From assembly GCA_025210475.1 (NCBI GenBank), contig JAOARW010000094.1, positions 1 through 64,000 of the forward strand: 64,000 nucleotides of DNA. Reading direction: 5' to 3'. This DNA is from Carboxylicivirga sp. (GTDB lineage Bacteria; Bacteroidota; Bacteroidia; Bacteroidales; Marinilabiliaceae). The translations under genes were made by a program, and so were the position numbers. A model generated the notes under the pieces. It had not been told where the DNA came from. It saw only the letters and a list, made by a program, of their open reading frames with translations, and searched no databases. Positions 54,209 through 62,252 of the stretch are shown one piece after another (the first letter of the stretch is position 1; the number at the start of each line of letters is the position of its first letter).

Positions 54209-55113
54209 ATTCTTTCGGCTATTCTCAGCTTCGCACTTCTGGCTCGGTTATTTCTTTCAATTTCTTCTTCGTTGGGAATAATAATCTTCCGGTTGACAGC
54301 TTTAAACGGCACTTCTGATCGGCCGTAAATATCTTTGTCAGCCTGGTTTTTATCACAATCGCCAGACCGGACAAAATTCTTAACCAAACGATCTTCCAAA
54401 CTATGGTAGGATATAACAGACAACCGTCCGCCAGACTTAATGGCATTTGTACTTTGCATTAAAACCGACTTCAACACGTCCATTTCTTTATTCACTTCGA
54501 TGCGTAAAGCCTGAAAAACCTGAGCTAAGAACTTAGCATTTTCCTTTTTCGGCCCAATCTTCTCTGCCAATAGCTTTAAATCCGTTGTTGTTTCAAAAGG
54601 CTTATCTCCTCTTTGTTTTATAATTTCAGAAGCCAGCTTATACGATGATTTGATTTCGCCGTATTGCCAGAAAATACGTTTCAGATCATCCAGCTCGTAA
54701 GTATTGACTAAATCTGCAGCTGTCATTTTCAGGCCCTGCCCCATGCGCATATCCAGTTTCCCATCAAAACGAAATGAAAAACCACGCTCAGCTGCATCAA
54801 AATGATGTGATGAAACGCCCAGATCACCCAGTATTCCATCTACCTGCCCGACATTAAGGTAATGTAAAAAATGAGACAGATACTGAAAATTATGCCTCAC
54901 AAAATACAATCGCTCATCATCCGGCCGGTTTTTGTAAGCATCTTCATCCTGATCAAAAACAATCAGCTTCCCCTTCTCGCCAAGCCTTGACAATATTTCG
55001 CGCGAATGACCGCCTCCACCAAAAGTTAAGTCCACATAAATCCCATCCGGCTTAATATTTAAACCATCAACGGATTCTTTTAACAACACCGGTATATGAT
55101 ATCCCTGCTCCAT
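54205..55113 (-). CDS. rsmH: 16S rRNA (cytosine-1402-N4)-methyltransferase
   Basis: A 302-residue RsmH (MraW) enzyme methylating C1402 of 16S rRNA. HIPVLLKESVDGL at the start, YVDLTFGGGGHSREIL (SAM motif), GILGDLGVSSHHFD, RGFSFRFDGKLDMRM and SVISYHSLEDRLVKNF are all canonical. Second gene in the dcw unit, two bases after mraZ. Confidence 0.97.
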   Translation of the reverse strand: MEQGYHIPVLLKESVDGLNIKPDGIYVDLTFGGGGHSREILSRLGEKGKLIVFDQDEDAYKNRPDDERLYFVRHNFQYLSHFLHYLNVGQVDGILGDLGVSSHHFDAAERGFSFRFDGKLDMRMGQGLKMTAADLVNTYELDDLKRIFWQYGEIKSSYKLASEIIKQRGDKPFETTTDLKLLAEKIGPKKENAKFLAQVFQALRIEVNKEMDVLKSVLMQSTNAIKSGGRLSVISYHSLEDRLVKNFVRSGDCDKNQADKDIYGRSEVPFKAVNRKIIIPNEEEIERNNRARSAKLRIAERI

Positions 55114-55115
55114 AG

Positions 55116-55586
55116 TTAATCTATTTCTTCGGCACCCGAATCACCTCCCAGCAACTCTTCTGCCAATTCTCCCAATTCTTCTCCACTCAAATCATCTTCC
55201 TCAAAGCGCTGCTTACTCCACAACTCTACCGTACTTCCCACACCCAGCAAAACAACCTCTCCGTTTACATCCACCATCTCCATCAAACGCTTAGGCACCA
55301 AGAAGCGACCGTTTCCATCCAGATTCACTTCAGCGGTGGAACGATACAAAGCCCGTTTCAGGCGCTTATCCTTCTGGCGAAAACTACTTAATTTATTTTC
55401 CAACAATTGAACTTCTTTCTGCCATTCGTCCTGAGGAATTAATACAAGACAGTGTTCGAAGAGATCCTTTCTGACCACAAACGACGATTGCCCTGCTCCA
55501 CTCATTTCTTTCTTGAAGAGCGAAGGCAACACAACGCGCCCCTTTGCATCGGGCTTACAAACAAAATCGCCTATAAATGTGATCAT
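55116..55586 (-). CDS. mraZ: Transcriptional regulator MraZ
   Basis: A 156-residue AbrB-like DNA-binding protein with two repeats of the swapped-hairpin fold: FVCKPDAKGRVVLPSLFKKE and AEVNLDGNGRFLVPKRLMEM. MraZ binds short direct repeats before its own gene and controls the dcw operon. The ATG at 55586 (MITFIGDF) is favoured over a TTG two codons earlier. A C-terminal acidic tail (EELAEELLGGDSGAEEID) is present. First gene of the dcw cluster, with three 10-bp-phased AAGTG boxes at 55641-55665. Confidence 0.96.
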   Translation of the reverse strand: MITFIGDFVCKPDAKGRVVLPSLFKKEMSGAGQSSFVVRKDLFEHCLVLIPQDEWQKEVQLLENKLSSFRQKDKRLKRALYRSTAEVNLDGNGRFLVPKRLMEMVDVNGEVVLLGVGSTVELWSKQRFEEDDLSGEELGELAEELLGGDSGAEEID

Positions 55587-55640
55587 TACCAAATACGTAT
55601 TTCATTGGTAAAAGTATAAAACTTTCAAACCACATGCAAC

Positions 55641-55665
55641 CACTTCACCCCACTTTATGACACTT
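55641..55665 (-). promoter_or_regulatory. MraZ-box-like direct repeats
   Basis: On the minus strand AAGTG occurs three times at exactly 10-bp spacing (plus-strand CACTT at 55641, 55651 and 55661), with a weaker CACAT at 55631. MraZ in other bacteria binds short GTG-containing repeats with about 10-bp period upstream of mraZ. They lie 55-79 bp before the mraZ ATG. Confidence 0.65.
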
Positions 55666-55734
55666 GTTAATAACTTTTATCCCCATTTATCACGACATCA
55701 TAACGACTCCTCGATGATTTCATTGTTTTCGCCA

Positions 55735-55742
55735 CAAAAGTA
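55735..55742 (-). promoter_or_regulatory. Candidate -7 element of the dcw operon
   Basis: TACTTTTG on the minus strand matches TAnnTTTG, about 150 nt before the mraZ start and upstream of the AAGTG repeats. No good -33 TTG was seen, so another promoter nearer the gene is possible. Confidence 0.35.
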
Positions 55743-55829
55743 ACATCAAGATTCAAACAGAAAAACCGGTTAATTACTCGCCGTTTCTAAAATATTTCCT
55801 AAAATTGAAGCCCGTAAGAAAACTGTGGC

Positions 55830-56666
55830 ATGGAAGAATTGAAAAAAGAAGAGAAATTTATTGATATTGACAAAGTATTTCATGATAAAAACCCAAAACT
55901 TAAGCGATTCATTCCTAAGTTTTTGATCAACTATCTAAAAAAAATAACTCACCAGGAAGAAATAAACGAATTCATCGCCAAGCACAAAAATGTGTATGGA
56001 ATTGATTATGCCGAAGCCATTGTAGCCAACTTTAAGTCGCGCTATGAAGTTTTTGGCGAAGAAAACATCCCAAAGGATGGTCGGTTTATTTTTGTAGCCA
56101 ATCATCCGCTGGGCGGCATGGACGGAATGGTCTTTGTGGCAGCAGTGGGGCGCCATTTTAAAAACCTTAAATTTCCGGTTAACGACATATTGATGAACTT
56201 AACCAACCTGCGCGACATTTTTTTGCCCATCAACAAACACGGCGGACACAGTCGCGAGGCTGCAAAAGCCATTGATGAGGCCTATGCCAGTGACAACCAA
56301 ATGCTAATGTTTCCGGCCGGATTGGTATCGCGAAAAAGAAAAAATGGCGTTATCAAAGACTTGGAATGGAAACCAAACTTTGTGAAAAAAGCCAAAACAC
56401 ATGAGCGGGACATTATCCCCGTATATATATCCGGAAGAAACACCAACCGTTTTTACAATTTGGCCAATTGGCGCAAAAAATTGGGGATTAAAGCCAACAT
56501 CGAAATGCTTTACCTGGTAGATGAATTGTATCTTCAACGCCACAAAACAATTACCATCACTTTTGGCGAGCCAATTAAAATAAATGAGCTACAAGTTACC
56601 AGAGCTGGAAAGGAACAGGCACAAAAAATAAAAGACAAAGTCTATGCCTTATCAAAAATAAATTAA
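55830..56666 (+). CDS. glsA: Glycine-lipid O-acyltransferase (GlsA-like)
   Basis: A 278-residue PlsC-type acyltransferase. The catalytic pair appears as H92-x5-D98 in VANHPLGGMDG rather than the usual H-x4-D; FPAGLVSRKRKNG (about 155-168) is the acyl-acceptor motif. It pairs with the downstream GNAT-type protein by 29 bp. In Bacteroides thetaiotaomicron the adjacent acyltransferase pair GlsB/GlsA makes N-acyl then N,O-diacyl glycine (glycine lipids), and this gene order and family pair match, so it probably adds the second chain to N-acylglycine. A general lysophospholipid acyltransferase is the alternative. Confidence 0.78.
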   Translation: MEELKKEEKFIDIDKVFHDKNPKLKRFIPKFLINYLKKITHQEEINEFIAKHKNVYGIDYAEAIVANFKSRYEVFGEENIPKDGRFIFVANHPLGGMDGMVFVAAVGRHFKNLKFPVNDILMNLTNLRDIFLPINKHGGHSREAAKAIDEAYASDNQMLMFPAGLVSRKRKNGVIKDLEWKPNFVKKAKTHERDIIPVYISGRNTNRFYNLANWRKKLGIKANIEMLYLVDELYLQRHKTITITFGEPIKINELQVTRAGKEQAQKIKDKVYALSKIN

Positions 56667-56695
56667 ATTTGTAGCCTACTGTAAGAATTCACCGA

Positions 56696-57643
56696 ATGAG
56701 AGTAAAAGAAATTATACCTCCAGTACCAAAGGAAGAACTAGAAGCTGAGTTGACTAAGGAGACATTTGTCAGAAACACCAACAAAGGCGACAATAAAATA
56801 TACGATTTCACCGCTCACCAGGCGCCTGCTTTAATGCGCGAGGTAGGACGATTACGTGAAATTACTTTCCGCATGGCAGGAGGCGGAACCGGTAAAGAAA
56901 CCGATATTGACGATTACGATACCGCAGAAGTACCTTATCGACAGTTAATTGTTTGGGATCCGCAATCAAGAGAAATATTAGGTGGTTACCGTTACCTGCT
57001 TGGAAGCGATATTCCGGTTGATCAGTTGGGCAACGTTAAGCTGGCCACATCCCGTTTGTTTCAATTCTCGGAGAAATTCACTAAAGAATTCCTGCCACAC
57101 ATGATTGAATTGGGACGTTCGTTTGTGCAACCAACTTATCAGTCATCCAAGGCCGGTACGAAAAGTTTATTCGCACTGGATAACCTTTGGGACGGTTTGG
57201 GCTCATTAATCGTTAGCCATCCCGAAATGAAGTACTTCTTTGGCAAGGTGACCATGTACACTCATTTTAACCGTTATGCCCGGGATCTGATTTTAGGTTT
57301 TATGCAGAAGTATTTCAACGATCCGGATCGATTATTATACCCTCACAATCCGGTTAAGATTGATTTAACCGATCAGGATTTAAAAGAAATTTTCAGCGGC
57401 GAAACTTATCAGGAAGATTACAAAATACTGACCAAACGGGTTCGTGAGTTCGGCGAGAACATACCGCCACTAATTAATGCCTACATGAATCTTTCGCCAT
57501 CGATGAGAACGTTCGGCACTGCCATTAACGATCGTTTTGGTGATGTGGAAGAGACCGGCATTATATTAACAATCAACGAACTGTACAAGCAAAAAATCAA
57601 CCGACACGTTGACACCTTTGATCCAAATGAACCACACGATTAA
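56696..57643 (+). CDS. glsB: Glycine N-acyltransferase (GlsB-like, OlsB family)
   Basis: A 315-residue GNAT-superfamily protein of the OlsB/'putative hemolysin' group: LREITFRMAGGGTGKETDIDDYD (about 52-75), LIVWDPQSREILGGYRYLLG, ELGRSFVQPTYQ, and a C-terminal half specific to Bacteroidota. By analogy with B. thetaiotaomicron GlsB it would transfer a 3-hydroxyacyl chain from ACP to the amino group of glycine. It is 29 bp behind the O-acyltransferase gene and followed by a strong terminator, so the two form a closed operon. Confidence 0.8.
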   Translation: MRVKEIIPPVPKEELEAELTKETFVRNTNKGDNKIYDFTAHQAPALMREVGRLREITFRMAGGGTGKETDIDDYDTAEVPYRQLIVWDPQSREILGGYRYLLGSDIPVDQLGNVKLATSRLFQFSEKFTKEFLPHMIELGRSFVQPTYQSSKAGTKSLFALDNLWDGLGSLIVSHPEMKYFFGKVTMYTHFNRYARDLILGFMQKYFNDPDRLLYPHNPVKIDLTDQDLKEIFSGETYQEDYKILTKRVREFGENIPPLINAYMNLSPSMRTFGTAINDRFGDVEETGIILTINELYKQKINRHVDTFDPNEPHD

Positions 57644-57672
57644 GGACAATGTGATGATTAGATAAAATAAAG

Positions 57673-57709
57673 AAGAGTTGCAAATAAACAATTGCGACTC
57701 TTTTTTTTT
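57673..57709 (+). terminator. Terminator after glsB
   Basis: AAGAGTTGCAA (57673-57683) pairs with TTGCGACTCTT (57692-57702), one T-G wobble, followed by an uninterrupted T run to 57709. Confidence 0.88.
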
Positions 57710-57732
57710 ATAGTGATATAAGTTTTAACTCA

Positions 57733-59226
57733 ATGATGAACACATACGACCTGGTAGTTATTGGCAGTGGCCCTGCGGGCTATTCTTCAGCCATACGTGC
57801 ATTAGATTATGGATTAAACGTTTGCATTGTGGAAGGCAAACACTTGGGCGGTGCCGGTATTATGAATGGTGCCCTCACCTCCAAAACCATGTATGAACTT
57901 TCGATGGATTATGCCATTGCGGCCAGAATCGATCGTGGTTATCGGGTTGGCTCTTTAAGCGTGAATTTCGAGAAGGTTAAAAAAACAGTTATCCAGGCTG
58001 CCAAAGAGAAGCAGTACCAGATGCTCAGTCAGATTGAGACTTTTTCGCCTGCACAAAACAAAAAAGGTTCGTTAACCATCGAGTATGGCTGGGCTACATT
58101 TGTGGATTACGATCACATCGAAGTAAAAGGCCTAAAAGAAAGCAAGCGAATTAAGGGCAAAAACTTTGTAATTGCCACAGGTTCCAGGCCACGTCAATAC
58201 AACGGCTTGCAGATTGATGGCGAACGCATCATTACCTCCGATGGCATTTTAAATCTGAAAGAGTTTCCCGAACGCATGCTGATTATCGGTTCGGGCATTA
58301 TCGGTTGTGAGTTTGCCACTATCTTCTCCAACTTCGGACAAACAGAGGTACACCTGCTGGATCGCTCCAACAGGGTACTACCCTATGAAGATAACGACGT
58401 TAGTAGTTTTGTATCACGCAACCTGGAAAAAAACGGTGTGAACATTCACCATACAGCCACCCTGCGTCACATACGCAAACACCCCGAGCACCTCGAAGTC
58501 GTTCTGGATTATCAGGATGGCCACAGTAAAGTAATCGAGGTCGATGTGGCATTGGTAGCCATTGGTCGTGTACCTAACACCGAAGGCCTAAATCTTGAGA
58601 AAATAGGTATCGAACTACACACAAACGGTACCATTCCAATTAAAGACGACTGCCTTCTGCGCGATGGCCGCGGCAACTGCCACGTTTATGCCGCTGGCGA
58701 CGTAACCGGCCACAGCCAGCTATACAGCGTTGCCGAATTTCAGGGACGCCTTGCTGCTGAAAAAATTGGTGACATCCCTCAATATCCGCTGGACTATTCA
58801 CACATGAGTACCCTGATGTTTTTTAAACCTGAGGTTGCTGCCGTTGGCGCCAATGAAAAAATGCTACAGGAAAAGAACATCCCCTATAAAGCAGCCTATT
58901 ATTCCAATAAACTGGTTAATCGCGCCATTGCCATGCGCAACACCAATGGTTTTGTAAAGATACTGGTCAGCAACGACGACGAACAACGTATACTGGGCAT
59001 GCGGGCAGCCGGTCCACAGGCCTCAGCCTTTATTGTTTCGGTGGCTCACCTCATTAACCAGGGCAACAGCCTGCATGAGGTATTAAAGATATTTTACCCA
59101 CACCCAAGTATCCCAGAAGGCATCCAGGAATGCTTACGGACATTAAGCGGGAAGTCGGTTTATAAACCGGAGGCATTTCCTGATTTAATTAACATTAGAG
59201 AGTGGACTCCCGGGGAAGATGTTTGA
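57733..59226 (+). CDS. Dihydrolipoamide-dehydrogenase-like flavoprotein without redox cysteines
   Basis: A 497-residue class I pyridine-nucleotide disulfide oxidoreductase fold. The FAD loop is VIGSGPAGYSSA (9-20), the NAD(P) loop IIGSGIIGCEFAT and the second FAD motif VYAAGDVTG. The segment that normally carries the redox pair (GGTCLNVGCIPSK) reads GGAGIMNGALTSK (39-51): the two cysteines are Gly42 and Ala47. The C-terminal HPxxxE motif is kept in YPHPSIPEG. It therefore cannot do disulfide chemistry but may shuttle hydride between pyridine nucleotides or to another acceptor, as SthA-type transhydrogenases do. Stand-alone, behind the glsB terminator. Confidence 0.85.
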   Translation: MMNTYDLVVIGSGPAGYSSAIRALDYGLNVCIVEGKHLGGAGIMNGALTSKTMYELSMDYAIAARIDRGYRVGSLSVNFEKVKKTVIQAAKEKQYQMLSQIETFSPAQNKKGSLTIEYGWATFVDYDHIEVKGLKESKRIKGKNFVIATGSRPRQYNGLQIDGERIITSDGILNLKEFPERMLIIGSGIIGCEFATIFSNFGQTEVHLLDRSNRVLPYEDNDVSSFVSRNLEKNGVNIHHTATLRHIRKHPEHLEVVLDYQDGHSKVIEVDVALVAIGRVPNTEGLNLEKIGIELHTNGTIPIKDDCLLRDGRGNCHVYAAGDVTGHSQLYSVAEFQGRLAAEKIGDIPQYPLDYSHMSTLMFFKPEVAAVGANEKMLQEKNIPYKAAYYSNKLVNRAIAMRNTNGFVKILVSNDDEQRILGMRAAGPQASAFIVSVAHLINQGNSLHEVLKIFYPHPSIPEGIQECLRTLSGKSVYKPEAFPDLINIREWTPGEDV

Positions 59227-59269
59227 TGGATGATATATGATTATACAAACTCGTGAAATCAAATCAGCA

Positions 59270-59470
59270 ACCAAAAGCGCAGAATCAACGAATCACCAAA
59301 CAATTCAACACAAACAAGTAGCACCCCAACGGCGCTATTTGCAATAACAAGTGCGCTATGAATCTTCATTGGTTCGCAGACAACTTTTCCATGTGCGCAA
59401 TGCTTTGTTCCGAGGTCCAAGTCGTTTTCCCCGACAACACATTTGAACGTAAGCATGGCGCTAACAATTT
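59270..59470. repeat. Putative dispersed non-coding element
   Basis: A GC-richer block with GGCGCTA at both ends (AACGGCGCTATTTGC near 59329 and CATGGCGCTAAC near 59455) and internal GTGCGC units. It resembles intergenic elements I associate with Bacteroidota genomes. The 65-codon minus-strand frame over it has no domain features. Only copies elsewhere in the genome would confirm it. Confidence 0.35.
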
Positions 59471-59597
59471 TAACGAAGCCTCATACTAAATCAAGCCCAA
59501 CATAACTCTCTGAAACAAAGCCCAACAACAAGTGATTGCCCCAAACTCCAGAACTTAAAACCTCAAATCACAAAAAACCTCCATTTAGAATTATTTT

Positions 59598-59675
59598 AAA
59601 TTACAACATTAAGCCAATCTTTCTGAAAAAAGTGCGCTTTGTCATGTTGTAATTTTAACTCCCATCATATTTTTG
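59598..59675 (+). promoter_or_regulatory. Lysine-operon promoter with overlapping inverted repeat
   Basis: A 12-bp inverted repeat, AAATTACAACAT (59598-59609) and ATGTTGTAATTT (59644-59655), is separated by 34 nt. The -33 TTG (59647-59649) is inside the right arm and TATTTTTG (59668-59675) follows after 18 nt, matching the Bacteroidota promoter pattern. A repressor or activator site is likely. Confidence 0.55.
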
Positions 59676-59887
59676 TGTATATTTTAACATTAAAGCGTAA
59701 TTGTTATAGTATATAACATGATTTGGGTAGTAAAATTCATATTCGATAAACTAGAAAGAATAGAAGTAACAGACTTCTAAATATTGCCAATTACATCCAT
59801 TCCGGAATGTAGTTAGTTTATCAGTACCCTGACATTTGAAAGCTCAAAGCAGCTTTTCGCATCGTAAAAAATTCAAAATACAATACT

Positions 59888-61135
59888 ATGGAAGCACAGA
59901 AGCTACAACTTGAAAAATCCCTAACTGAATTAGAAAAAGGCAAAACGTTAATACCGGGTGGTGTACTAGGTATCCGTCGTCCATACAACTTTGTTGAAGG
60001 AGAATTCCCTATTTATTTTGACCATGGTCAGGGTGGTCGGGTAACCGATATCGATGGCAATGAATACATCGATTATTTATGTGCTTATGGCCCGATGATT
60101 CTTGGCAACCGTGAAAAGGAGGTGGATGATGCCGTTATCGATCAAATACAGAACAAAGGATTTTGCTTCTCTTTAACTCAGAAGTACCAGAACATGCTGG
60201 CTGAAAAAATGAATGAGTTAATCCCCTGTGCTGAAATGAGTTTATTTGTATGCACAGGTTCCGATGCCACCTCAACAGCCATTCGTCTGGCACGATCATA
60301 TACTAAGCGCAACAAGGTGATGCGTTGTGGTTATCATGGCTGGCACGACTGGTGTGTGGAAGTAAAAGGTGGTATTCCAGAAAAGCTATATGAAGACGTT
60401 TTTGAGTTTAAATACAATAACCTGGAATCGCTTGAAACATTATTAAAAGAGCATGGCGACGACACAGCTGCTGTTATCATCACACCACTTGGTCATCCGT
60501 TGGCTGCACCTATATCCGAGCCAAAAGACGGTTTCCTGGAAGGCGTTAAAGCTTTGTGTGAAAAGTATGGAGTTGTATTAATATTTGATGAAATCAGAAC
60601 TGGATTCCGTGCCAGCATTGGTGGAGCACAGAAACTCTATAAAGTAACGCCTGACCTGGCTGTGTTTGGTAAAGCCATGGCCAATGGTTACCCGATTGGT
60701 GCCGTTACCGGTAAAGCCGAAATTATGAAAGAAGGTGAGGCCAATGTATTTATCTCATCAACCTTCTTCCCTAACAGTTTAAGCTATGTAGCTGCTCTTA
60801 AAACCATCGAAATTCTGGAGCGCGATAAGGTATTGGATAAAATCTGGGAGAAAGGCGAAGAATTCAATGGCAAGATTGAAAAACTATTACAGAAATTTCC
60901 GGTTGGAGCACGCATCAGCGGTATTGCCCCAATGATGTTTATCACCTTCGACAAAGATGCTGACGGTACCTACAAAAAGAAGCGAAACGACTTCTATACA
61001 CAATTAATTCGCCGCAAAGTATTCTTGCAGCCATACCACCACGGTTATATCTGTCACCGTCATTCTCAGGAAGATCTGGATTACACCGTGAATGCCATTG
61101 AGGAAGCTTTACAGTACATCACCGATAAGTACTAA
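59888..61135 (+). CDS. kat: Probable 3-aminobutyryl-CoA aminotransferase (Kat-like)
   Basis: A 415-residue fold-type I, class III PLP aminotransferase of the glutamate-1-semialdehyde/beta-amino-acid group. GSDATSTAIRLAR (124-136) is the cofactor phosphate region, YHGWHDW follows (149-155), D234 lies in FDEIRTGF, and the PLP lysine is K262 in VFGKAMANG. It heads a cluster of two CoA-transferase subunits, kce and kdd. In Cloacimonas-type lysine fermentation an acyl-CoA beta-transaminase (Kat) converts 3-aminobutyryl-CoA + 2-oxoglutarate to acetoacetyl-CoA + glutamate, replacing the ammonia-lyase Kal. That context is the basis for the call; another beta-amino acid substrate is possible. Confidence 0.68.
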   Translation: MEAQKLQLEKSLTELEKGKTLIPGGVLGIRRPYNFVEGEFPIYFDHGQGGRVTDIDGNEYIDYLCAYGPMILGNREKEVDDAVIDQIQNKGFCFSLTQKYQNMLAEKMNELIPCAEMSLFVCTGSDATSTAIRLARSYTKRNKVMRCGYHGWHDWCVEVKGGIPEKLYEDVFEFKYNNLESLETLLKEHGDDTAAVIITPLGHPLAAPISEPKDGFLEGVKALCEKYGVVLIFDEIRTGFRASIGGAQKLYKVTPDLAVFGKAMANGYPIGAVTGKAEIMKEGEANVFISSTFFPNSLSYVAALKTIEILERDKVLDKIWEKGEEFNGKIEKLLQKFPVGARISGIAPMMFITFDKDADGTYKKKRNDFYTQLIRRKVFLQPYHHGYICHRHSQEDLDYTVNAIEEALQYITDKY

Positions 61136-61153
61136 GCTATTTAAACATCATGT

Positions 61154-61190
61154 AAATCGCTAATAGTTATAGGCTATAAGCTAACAGCTA
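61154..61190. repeat. AGCTAAYAGCT-type intergenic repeat, copy 2
   Basis: Contains GCTAATAG and CTATAAGCTAACAGCT between kat and the CoA-transferase gene, matching the copy at 9421-9442 in the opposite orientation with one difference. Confidence 0.4.
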
Positions 61191-61195
61191 AAAAA

Positions 61196-62179
61196 ATGAG
61201 TAACTCAGAACTAAATAAAGGTATTGGCGAATTATTTATGTCACCCAATGCCGACGAAATGAGAGGCTTCTTAAGAAACAAAAAGAAGCAAATGAAAAGC
61301 AAACTGACTTCCGTTGCCGAAGCAGTTGACACCTATATTAACGATGGCGATTACCTGGCCATTGGCGGATTTGGAGGCGTTCGTATACCAACGGCTCTGA
61401 TTCATGAGATTATCCGTAAAGAAAAGAAAGATCTGGGATTTGCCGGCCACGTATCAACCCACGATTGTCAGTTACTAAGTGCAGGCAAATCATTCAACCG
61501 CTGCGATGCGGCTTATATTGTTGGACTGGAAGCGCGCGGCCTGTCCAAAAACTCGCGCCGCATGTTCGAGTCAGGCAACGTTAAAGTAACCGAGTGGTCT
61601 AACGGCGCCTTGTCGTGGCGCTTTAAAGCAGCTGCCATGGGCCTTCCCTACCTGCCATCGCGCGTGATGCTGGGAACCGACACCTTCAAACATTCAGCCG
61701 CTACCGAAGTGGAATGCCCGTTCACCAATCAGAAACTGGCAGCCCTTCCTGCTTTGTATCCGGATGTAGCTATTCTTCACGTACACCGGGCCGATGTGTA
61801 TGGCAACTGCCAGATCGACGGCATCCTGGTGGCCGATGATGACATTGCCAAAGCATCGAAACGCGTGATTGTAACAACTGAAAAAATCATTTCCAACGAG
61901 GAAATTCGTCGTGAGCCTTCAAAAACAGTCATCCCCTACTGGTGCGTGGATGCCGTGATTGAAGTTCCATTTGGCTCTTATCCGGGCAACATGCCGGGCG
62001 AGTATTTCTCCGATGAAGATCACCTGAAAGATTGGCTGGTAGCTGAAAAAGACGAGATGCAACTGGAAGAGTTCATCGGTCATCACATCCTTTCTTCAAA
62101 AGACTTTTATGAATACCTGGAGAAAAATGGTGGCATGAACAAAATGAGAAAGTTAATGCAAGCTGAGCACCTTTATTAA
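61196..62179 (+). CDS. CoA-transferase subunit A (glutaconate-type)
   Basis: A 327-residue class I CoA-transferase alpha subunit. DGDYLAIGGFGGVRIPTAL (about 51-69) is the glycine-rich CoA-binding segment, AALPALYPDVAILHVHRADVYGN the second conserved block. At 327 residues it is of the GctA (glutaconate) size rather than the about 217-residue AtoD type usual in lysine-fermentation clusters. It lies 60 bp behind kat and 73 bp before subunit B. In this pathway it would move CoA between acetoacetate, butyrate and acetate or related acids; substrate specificity is inferred from context only. Confidence 0.85.
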   Translation: MSNSELNKGIGELFMSPNADEMRGFLRNKKKQMKSKLTSVAEAVDTYINDGDYLAIGGFGGVRIPTALIHEIIRKEKKDLGFAGHVSTHDCQLLSAGKSFNRCDAAYIVGLEARGLSKNSRRMFESGNVKVTEWSNGALSWRFKAAAMGLPYLPSRVMLGTDTFKHSAATEVECPFTNQKLAALPALYPDVAILHVHRADVYGNCQIDGILVADDDIAKASKRVIVTTEKIISNEEIRREPSKTVIPYWCVDAVIEVPFGSYPGNMPGEYFSDEDHLKDWLVAEKDEMQLEEFIGHHILSSKDFYEYLEKNGGMNKMRKLMQAEHLY

Positions 62180-62252
62180 GAAGTGAGAGGTGAGTACAAA
62201 GTAATGAGTAACAAAAAAAATTACTGACTACTGAATATTAAAAACTAAAGAC

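Larger units (their letters stand above)
59227..59887. other. Long intergenic region upstream of the lysine operon
   Basis: 661 bp without a credible gene. The first 250 bp resemble a dispersed non-coding element (listed as a repeat). Then come a 12-bp inverted repeat and a TTG-N18-TATTTTTG promoter (59647-59675). About 210 bp lie between that promoter and the kat start, with a small AAAGCT/AGCTTT hairpin near 59839-59856. Confidence 0.6.

Noticed and set aside
59259..59456. 65-codon minus-strand open frame upstream of the lysine operon
   Set aside because: No start context or domain features; it lies in a likely dispersed non-coding element.
59270..59470. Integron attC site in the GGCGCTA element
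   Set aside because: The ends do not fit the RYYYAAC/GTTRRRY core pair, and no integrase or cassette array is present.
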